19,228 nt of DNA, taken from contig CAIOSF010000135.1 in NCBI GenBank assembly GCA_903860855.1, forward strand, positions 1-19,228, written 5' to 3'. Shown one piece after another: positions 15,246 to 19,228 of this stretch (within the stretch, counting starts at the first letter, position 1; each line of letters starts with the position of its first letter). The DNA comes from an uncultured Alphaproteobacteria bacterium (GTDB taxonomy: Bacteria; Pseudomonadota; Alphaproteobacteria; Rickettsiales; Midichloriaceae). Position numbers and translations under genes: made by a program. The notes below the pieces were generated by a model. It saw nothing but the letters and a program-made list of their open reading frames with translations, had not been told where the DNA came from and made no database searches.

Positions 15246-15959
15246 ATGCTAATAAAGAAAGCCCTTTTTGCCATTTTTGTGGATCGCTTGAATAAAAATA
15301 AAGAAGCCACAATCAAAAAATCTGGTACTAACGAAATTTTAGGCGATGTCCCAAAGATATCTGAGCTTTTCCCGGACGTGGCGGGAGATGATTACTCAAA
15401 GGTAGATGGTAGTGAGGCGGAAATAAACGATATTATAGACTATAAGAAGGCCTTGGCCGGATGTTTGGATAATATAAAAGAACAAGCAAATAAGTTGAGT
15501 AGTGGGGTACCACAAATTCAGTTTGAATCTCGTGAAATTCAAAAAGATCATACCATCGACAACATGGCGTATTTCCTAGCTCTTAATCCTCAAATAGCGG
15601 CCATCATGGCCTGTGCTTGCCCTGATGGCATGGAAATATCAGCCAAAGCAAAGGGACAAGAGGCAAATTTTGGTAGCAAAGCTAAAAACTTTGGTAATGC
15701 TGCTGCCTCAGTTCTTGTTGGCACTGGTTACGGTATAGTAGGTACAGTCATGACCCTTACCCCTCCTGCTATTGCTGGTTTCTTAGTTTATGAAGGTACT
15801 GCTCTCGCTCTAGGCAGCACAAGCCTTGTCAGCACTACGGTGACTTTGCTTGGAGCAACAATGCCAGCTATAATTCCAATAGCTGCTTTAGCGGCTGTTA
15901 TTGCTGCTGTTGTTGTTCTGAAGCTTAGAAGTGATGAAAAAGACAAGGATATCATATAG
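15246..15959 (+). CDS. Longest open fragment of the decayed membrane-protein gene, 237 aa
   Basis: This is the largest intact piece and could be reported as a free-standing hypothetical protein. The N-terminal 150 residues are polar and mostly helical. Then come a cysteine pair region (MACACPDGME near 120-129) and a Gly/Ala-rich hydrophobic part (about 150-225) containing VLVGTGYGIVGTVM and PAIIPIAALAAVIAAVVVLK. The chain ends RSDEKDKDII at the TAG. No ribosome-binding site is convincing at ATG 15246, and the preceding segment continues the same protein in another frame. I therefore regard it as a fragment rather than a complete gene. Two membrane helices forming a hairpin are likely if it is made. 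Confidence 0.4.
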   Translation: MLIKKALFAIFVDRLNKNKEATIKKSGTNEILGDVPKISELFPDVAGDDYSKVDGSEAEINDIIDYKKALAGCLDNIKEQANKLSSGVPQIQFESREIQKDHTIDNMAYFLALNPQIAAIMACACPDGMEISAKAKGQEANFGSKAKNFGNAAASVLVGTGYGIVGTVMTLTPPAIAGFLVYEGTALALGSTSLVSTTVTLLGATMPAIIPIAALAAVIAAVVVLKLRSDEKDKDII

Positions 15960-16223
15960 ACAGCAACAAAGCTTGTCGATAAGGACAATATACAACATGC
16001 TGTCCAGGGCAAAGATTATAATGCGGATGACCCGCTAGCATTCATTGATAAAGAGGCTGTCATAGGGACAATTACAAAAGCTGCTGGGAATGGGTTTACG
16101 AACTATTACAAAAAGGGTTGCGATTATGTCAGAATCACTGAAGCAGAAAAAGATAAATCAGATTTTGCATTAAAAAAAGACGGAGGTGCCAATGACCTAA
16201 TCGACAAATGTGCGAAGAATTTT

Positions 16224-16427
16224 ATGGAAACGTTTATTCAATACGAGAAGGGGCTTGATAAAGACAGGGATGAGAATAGGGTGGAGGGGAAAAATGGGAA
16301 AAACAAATTATTTGTAAAAGAGCGAGACGTAGATCGCATCATAGGGAACTTAGAAGTAGCGGGGTTTAAAGTGTTGGGAGAGGATGGAAAGGCAATCAAA
16401 GCGAGCAATGCCTCTATGGCCAAATGA
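16224..16427 (+). CDS. 3' open fragment of the decayed gene, 67 aa
   Basis: This piece lies in the same frame as the 237-residue fragment. The frame is open from just after the TAG at 15957-15959, so the ATG at 16224 is only the first internal methionine. The chain is charged (Lys, Asp, Glu) and ends NASMAK. It is best read as the C-terminus of the broken protein rather than a gene of its own. Confidence 0.3.
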   Translation: METFIQYEKGLDKDRDENRVEGKNGKNKLFVKERDVDRIIGNLEVAGFKVLGEDGKAIKASNASMAK

Positions 16428-16548
16428 TGCAGTATTGCTCCCTAGCACTAACCCGATCGGTCTTGAATAGCCAGTAAAAGCTATGTGGTTCCTTTTGCAA
16501 AGATTGATGGCATAACGGGTGTAGCATCTGCATGAATACCCATCTATC

Positions 16549-16577
16549 TTGCAATTCTCATCCTAATGCTGTATGAG
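16549..16577 (+). promoter_or_regulatory. Candidate serS promoter
   Basis: TTGCAA and TATGAG are separated by 17 bases, giving a leader of about 30 bases before the serS ATG. Both boxes are imperfect. Nothing better was seen in the 187 bases after the decayed gene. Confidence 0.35.
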
Positions 16578-16614
16578 TTTTTTATTGATTATTATGTAAC
16601 TGGTTGTAGGAAAA

Positions 16615-17895
16615 ATGCACGACATTAAGTTTATTCGCCTCTTGCCAGAAATTTTTGATAAGGGGATGGAGAGGCGCGGAGTCACTACCTCCTCCGCTGC
16701 AATTTTAGCAATTGACGATAAGGTATGTAATCTTAAAACCCAATTACAGAAGTTACAAACTCTGCGCAACCAAGTCGCAAAAGCTATAGGTGAGAAGAAG
16801 GCGATGAGACAGGATGCAGCAGCTGAATTGCAACAAGCTGAAGAGCTTAAAGCGAAGTTACCGATTTTAGAATCAGCACTTGCTCTGGCAGATAAAGAAT
16901 TACATGATATCCTCACTACTTTGCCGAATATACCCTCAGATGATGTACCATTTGGAAGAAGCGAGGATGATAACATTATTTACCGTATTGGTAATATTCA
17001 ATTAAAAGAACCTGTGTTTATTCCCAAGGAGCATTGGGTGTTGGGAGAGAATCTCAAGCTAATGGATTTTGCAACTGCTGTTAAAATATCTGGTAGTAGA
17101 TTTGTCATTCTGCGCAACCAGCTCTCCTTGATGGAGCGGGCATTGGCTAACTTCATGTTAGATATTCATACACGAGAGTTCGGCTATATTGAGATATCCC
17201 CTCCTGTTCTAGTAAAAGAAGCTACAATGTTTGGTATAGGGCAGCTACCAAAATTTTCCGAAGATTCTTTTGCTGTACATGGTGGCTATAGGCTAATACC
17301 AACAGCTGAAGTTCCTCTTACAAGTATGGTTGCAGATTCAATAGTGGCAGAGGAGGAGCTTCCTCTGAGGTTTACCGCCTATACCAATTGCTTTCGCTCA
17401 GAAGCTGGCAGTGCCGGCAAGGACACAAGGGGTATGATCCGCATGCACCAGTTCAGTAAGGTTGAGCTTGTGAGCATTACTACGCCCCAAACATCGGCAC
17501 AAGAGCATGAACGTATGCTTAGTGCTGCCGAGACTGTGTTGATTAGGCTTGAGTTACCATATCGTACCATGACGCTTTGTTCGCAGGATATGGGTTTCTG
17601 TGCATCAAAAACCTATGATATTGAAGTTTGGCTCCCAGGCCAAGACAAATACAGAGAGATATCAAGTTGCTCAAATTGCAGAGATTTTCAGGCAATAAGG
17701 ATGAAAGCCCGCTATAAAAACAGTATATCGCAAGAAAATCAGGCGGTTCACACCCTTAATGGCTCCGGGTTGGCTATTGGTAGGACAATAATCGCTATAA
17801 TGGAAAATTATCAGCAAGAAAACGGTGACATAATCATACCTCATGCGCTACAACCTTATATGCATGGCCTAACAAGAATTGAGAAACATGGCTGA
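16615..17895 (+). CDS. serS: Seryl-tRNA synthetase
   Basis: SerRS charges tRNA-Ser (and tRNA-Sec where present) with serine using ATP. It is a class II synthetase and a cytoplasmic homodimer. The 426 residues are full length. The long antiparallel coiled-coil arm that grips the tRNA spans about residues 30-100. The catalytic core has TAEVPL (T230, A231, E232), motif 2 FRSEAGSAGKDTRGM-RMHQF (260-280), an EVW segment (337-339), a GQ-K-REISSCSNC-DFQ segment (342-359) and motif 3 GSGLAIGR (383-390). An AGGA site lies just before the ATG. The stop overlaps the start of the RDD protein gene by 8 bases, so the two are probably one transcription unit. Confidence 0.97.
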   Translation: MHDIKFIRLLPEIFDKGMERRGVTTSSAAILAIDDKVCNLKTQLQKLQTLRNQVAKAIGEKKAMRQDAAAELQQAEELKAKLPILESALALADKELHDILTTLPNIPSDDVPFGRSEDDNIIYRIGNIQLKEPVFIPKEHWVLGENLKLMDFATAVKISGSRFVILRNQLSLMERALANFMLDIHTREFGYIEISPPVLVKEATMFGIGQLPKFSEDSFAVHGGYRLIPTAEVPLTSMVADSIVAEEELPLRFTAYTNCFRSEAGSAGKDTRGMIRMHQFSKVELVSITTPQTSAQEHERMLSAAETVLIRLELPYRTMTLCSQDMGFCASKTYDIEVWLPGQDKYREISSCSNCRDFQAIRMKARYKNSISQENQAVHTLNGSGLAIGRTIIAIMENYQQENGDIIIPHALQPYMHGLTRIEKHG

Positions 17896-18535
17896 TAATA
17901 AACCCGAGATGGTCGATATAGAGAAAAAGGCAGATGAGCGGCGGGATCCGAAGCTTGATGATGCCACGAACTTGCATGAGGAAACCCGCAGTGAGATACG
18001 TTACGCCAGCTTTGATCGTCGGCTAATAAGCTTTACTGTAGATATAGCGATATCATTCATATTAATCACCATAGCTCAAAATATTTATAACATATTCTAT
18101 GGGAATAACCTCAATGAAAAGATGCAGCATTTTTTTGTTGAATATGGTGGGCAGAAAGGAGGTATGAGTCTTGATACTGTTTGGAATTACATGATAGAGC
18201 AGGGCATACTGTACGATTATATAGCATGGAATTTCGTGATCCCATTCTCAATCATGACTACATATGTCATGATATCGTGGATTAAATTCAATGGAGTAAC
18301 TCCAGGAAAATGGCTAACCAGAACTAAAATTGTTGATGCGCAAACATTTCAAACAGCCACAATACACCAGGATATTATTAGATTCCTAGCATACCCATTA
18401 TTGCTCCTTACTCTAGGTGTAGGTATGGCAATTATCTCCTTTCGTAAAGATAGAAGGGGATTGCACGATCTTATTTCCGGTACGGCGGTCATTGTTAAGC
18501 CCAGTACGAGGAAGAGATATAGTAACTCGATTTAA
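17888..18535 (+). CDS. RDD family integral membrane protein
   Basis: RDD proteins are small multi-helix membrane proteins of mostly unknown function; some have been linked to ion transport. From ATG 17888 this one has 215 residues. A charged 30-residue N-terminus leads to the family start YASFDRRLISFTVDIAISF (Arg, Arg, Asp; about 38-56). A second membrane segment lies near 108-130, then the VTPGKWLTRTKIVDA block (about 137-151). A last membrane segment lies near 165-185, then SFRKDRRGLHDLISGTAVIV (about 185-204), the conserved GLHDL-AGT signature. A TTG at 17879 would add three residues, but ATG is preferred. The overlap with serS suggests coupled translation. No terminator is apparent directly after it; the first strong hairpin is about 150 bases on. 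Confidence 0.88.
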   Translation: MADNKPEMVDIEKKADERRDPKLDDATNLHEETRSEIRYASFDRRLISFTVDIAISFILITIAQNIYNIFYGNNLNEKMQHFFVEYGGQKGGMSLDTVWNYMIEQGILYDYIAWNFVIPFSIMTTYVMISWIKFNGVTPGKWLTRTKIVDAQTFQTATIHQDIIRFLAYPLLLLTLGVGMAIISFRKDRRGLHDLISGTAVIVKPSTRKRYSNSI

Positions 18536-18680
18536 TGATCGGTATGAGGGTCAATCATCCGTCAACAATGCTTAGCGATGCAAGAGATTTATACGGGGTT
18601 TTGTTGTATGAATAGATTTAATGAAATCAGAAGGTAATGGAGCAAAGGCTATGAATGTATATGAGTTGGATGAGATGAAG

Positions 18681-18714
18681 AGCAATAGGCTTCTCTATAG
18701 AAAAGCCTATTGCT
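18681..18714 (+). terminator. Strong 12-bp hairpin between the serS unit and rpmI
   Basis: AGCAATAGGCTT (18681-18692) and AAGCCTATTGCT (18703-18714) pair perfectly around a 10-base loop. It probably ends the serS-RDD transcript, though what follows is TATAAAGG rather than a T-run. Its right arm overlaps the -35 of the promoter proposed for rpmI. The rest of the 18536-18885 gap shows nothing else I can name. Confidence 0.5.
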
Positions 18715-18737
18715 TATAAAGGTAAATATGCTACAAT
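18710..18737 (+). promoter_or_regulatory. Candidate promoter for rpmI-rplT
   Basis: TTGCTT and TACAAT are separated by 16 bases and lie 148 bases before rpmI. The long leader would leave room for ribosomal-protein autoregulation, as known for L20 in other bacteria, but I see no specific L20-site structure. Confidence 0.45.
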
Positions 18738-18885
18738 TGCCCTCTCGTCTGTGCTTTTCTCCATTGGCTAGGCATTGCCATTGCATGAAAGTAGAGGAAA
18801 TAAGATTCTATAGGGCATCAAACATTAATCTGTGGGTGCTAAGGATGTAGTCAATTTCAGTACAAAAAAATATAGGAGATAAAAG

Positions 18886-19086
18886 ATGCCAAAAATGAAA
18901 ACAAAAAGCAGTGCTAAGAAGAGATTTAGCATTACAGCTAGTGGTAAAATTAAAGCTACTCAGGCCAATAAAAGACACAACATGAGAAAGCGCAGTAAAA
19001 GACAGCTAAGAGAGCAAAGGGGGTGTACAATCTTGAATGCCATTGAATGTAGGAGGGCTCTCGCTTACTTCCCCTATGGCGATTAG
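18886..19086 (+). CDS. rpmI: 50S ribosomal protein L35
   Basis: This 66-residue basic protein is the usual length for L35, a late-assembling protein of the large subunit. The start [20 protein letters not shown] and the following [20 protein letters not shown] are the family pattern. The C-terminal half is slightly unusual ([20 protein letters not shown]), where many homologues have a DxxxVKRMLPYG ending; the terminal PYG is kept. AGGAG lies 7 bases before the ATG, the best ribosome-binding site in the window. It precedes rplT by about 120 bases, as in the common infC-rpmI-rplT order, but infC is absent upstream. Confidence 0.95.
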   Translation: MPKMKTKSSAKKRFSITASGKIKATQANKRHNMRKRSKRQLREQRGCTILNAIECRRALAYFPYGD

Positions 19087-19207
19087 TCGCTACGTTTTTT
19101 GCCCTCAATATGATATTAGTAAATTGATTTGCTATATCATACTATAAGTGGAAGTAAAGCTTATTTAACCTCAGGTTGTTTATCTTAAAAAAGGAGTATT
19201 TAATACA

Positions 19208-19228
19208 GTGGCAAGAGTAAAACGCGGA
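19208..19228 (+). CDS. rplT: 50S ribosomal protein L20, first seven codons
   Basis: GTG starts VARVKRG, matching the conserved M-ARVKRG beginning of L20, and the window ends there. AGGAG lies 11 bases upstream. The position after rpmI supports the call. L20 binds 23S rRNA early in assembly and in several bacteria represses its own operon. Confidence 0.85.

Larger units (their letters stand above)
14909..16427 (+). pseudogene. Decayed gene for a membrane protein: three frameshifts and one stop
   Basis: Coding-like segments follow one another on the plus strand with shifts between them. Segment 1 begins at ATG 14909 (MHNNIIQGNQGKERGLLPEA). Segment 2, in another frame, covers about 14970-15100 (KESEIKESIKDSLKTLAENY onward). 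Segment 3, back in the first frame, covers about 15098-15260 (LIPTIGAALTALYKTELDFY onward). Segment 4 starts in the third frame near 15246 and runs to 16427 with a single in-frame TAG at 15957-15959. Repaired, the product would be about 500 residues: a charged N-terminal half, two or three hydrophobic segments, and a charged Lys/Asp-rich C-terminus. No family was recognised. Shifts fall near A and T runs (15264-15268 is a T run), so decay or sequencing error could both explain them. Several lesions in one gene favour decay. Confidence 0.65.

Noticed and set aside
18620..18719. A roughly 30-codon ORF across the hairpin before rpmI, as a possible leader peptide
   Set aside because: It has no ribosome-binding site and no run of regulatory codons, and its end is made by the hairpin arms.

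Overview
This AT-rich window looks like the chromosome of an alphaproteobacterium with a host-associated, Rickettsiales-like lifestyle. That is an inference from several signs. The DksA has an alphaproteobacterial two-cysteine C-terminal motif, PutA lacks the DNA-binding domain, and the ATP synthase subunit is of the b' type. HemJ and a type I MurB are also present. Housekeeping genes are scattered singly or in pairs rather than in classical operons, intergenic repeats of the TCATCCTGAAC type occur, and there is visible gene decay. No species is identified. A lone flagellar flhB would fit a lineage that keeps flagellar genes, such as some Midichloriaceae-like bacteria.

Layout. Bases 2-283 are the 3' end of lpxK (lipid A 4'-kinase). 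A large ABC permease-ATPase fusion lies on the minus strand (305-2884). A 26-residue hydrophobic peptide and a 114-residue conserved hypothetical follow on plus (3219-3646). About 500 bases then hold a probable transposase N-terminal scrap and a dispersed repeat. Next come flhB, tRNA-Cys(GCA) and dksA on minus, divergent from the bifunctional proline dehydrogenase putA (6096-9326). A long inverted repeat separates putA from a convergent, membrane-anchored spermidine-synthase-like gene (9618-10466).

The region 10774-12059 holds three small unrecognised ORFs; the second and third overlap as TGATG. Then hemJ and tRNA-Leu(GAG) lie on minus. An ATP synthase b' subunit gene and murB follow on plus with a 1-base overlap and a good sigma70-like promoter. 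After another repeat-bearing gap and an uncertain minus-strand ORF comes a decayed gene (14909-16427) with three frameshifts and one in-frame TAG. The window closes with serS overlapping an RDD membrane protein gene, then a leader with a strong hairpin and promoter, rpmI (L35), and the first codons of rplT (L20).

Functional picture. The recognised genes cover lipid A (lpxK), peptidoglycan (murB), heme (hemJ), translation (serS, rpmI, rplT, two tRNAs), energy (atpF-type b') and proline catabolism to glutamate (putA). The latter suits an intracellular bacterium that uses host amino acids. The candidates for something new are the unrecognised proteins at 3219-3646 and 10774-12059, the ABC fusion with an enlarged nucleotide-binding domain, and the decayed membrane-protein gene. 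I see no CRISPR array, toxin-antitoxin pair, phage module or clear defence system.
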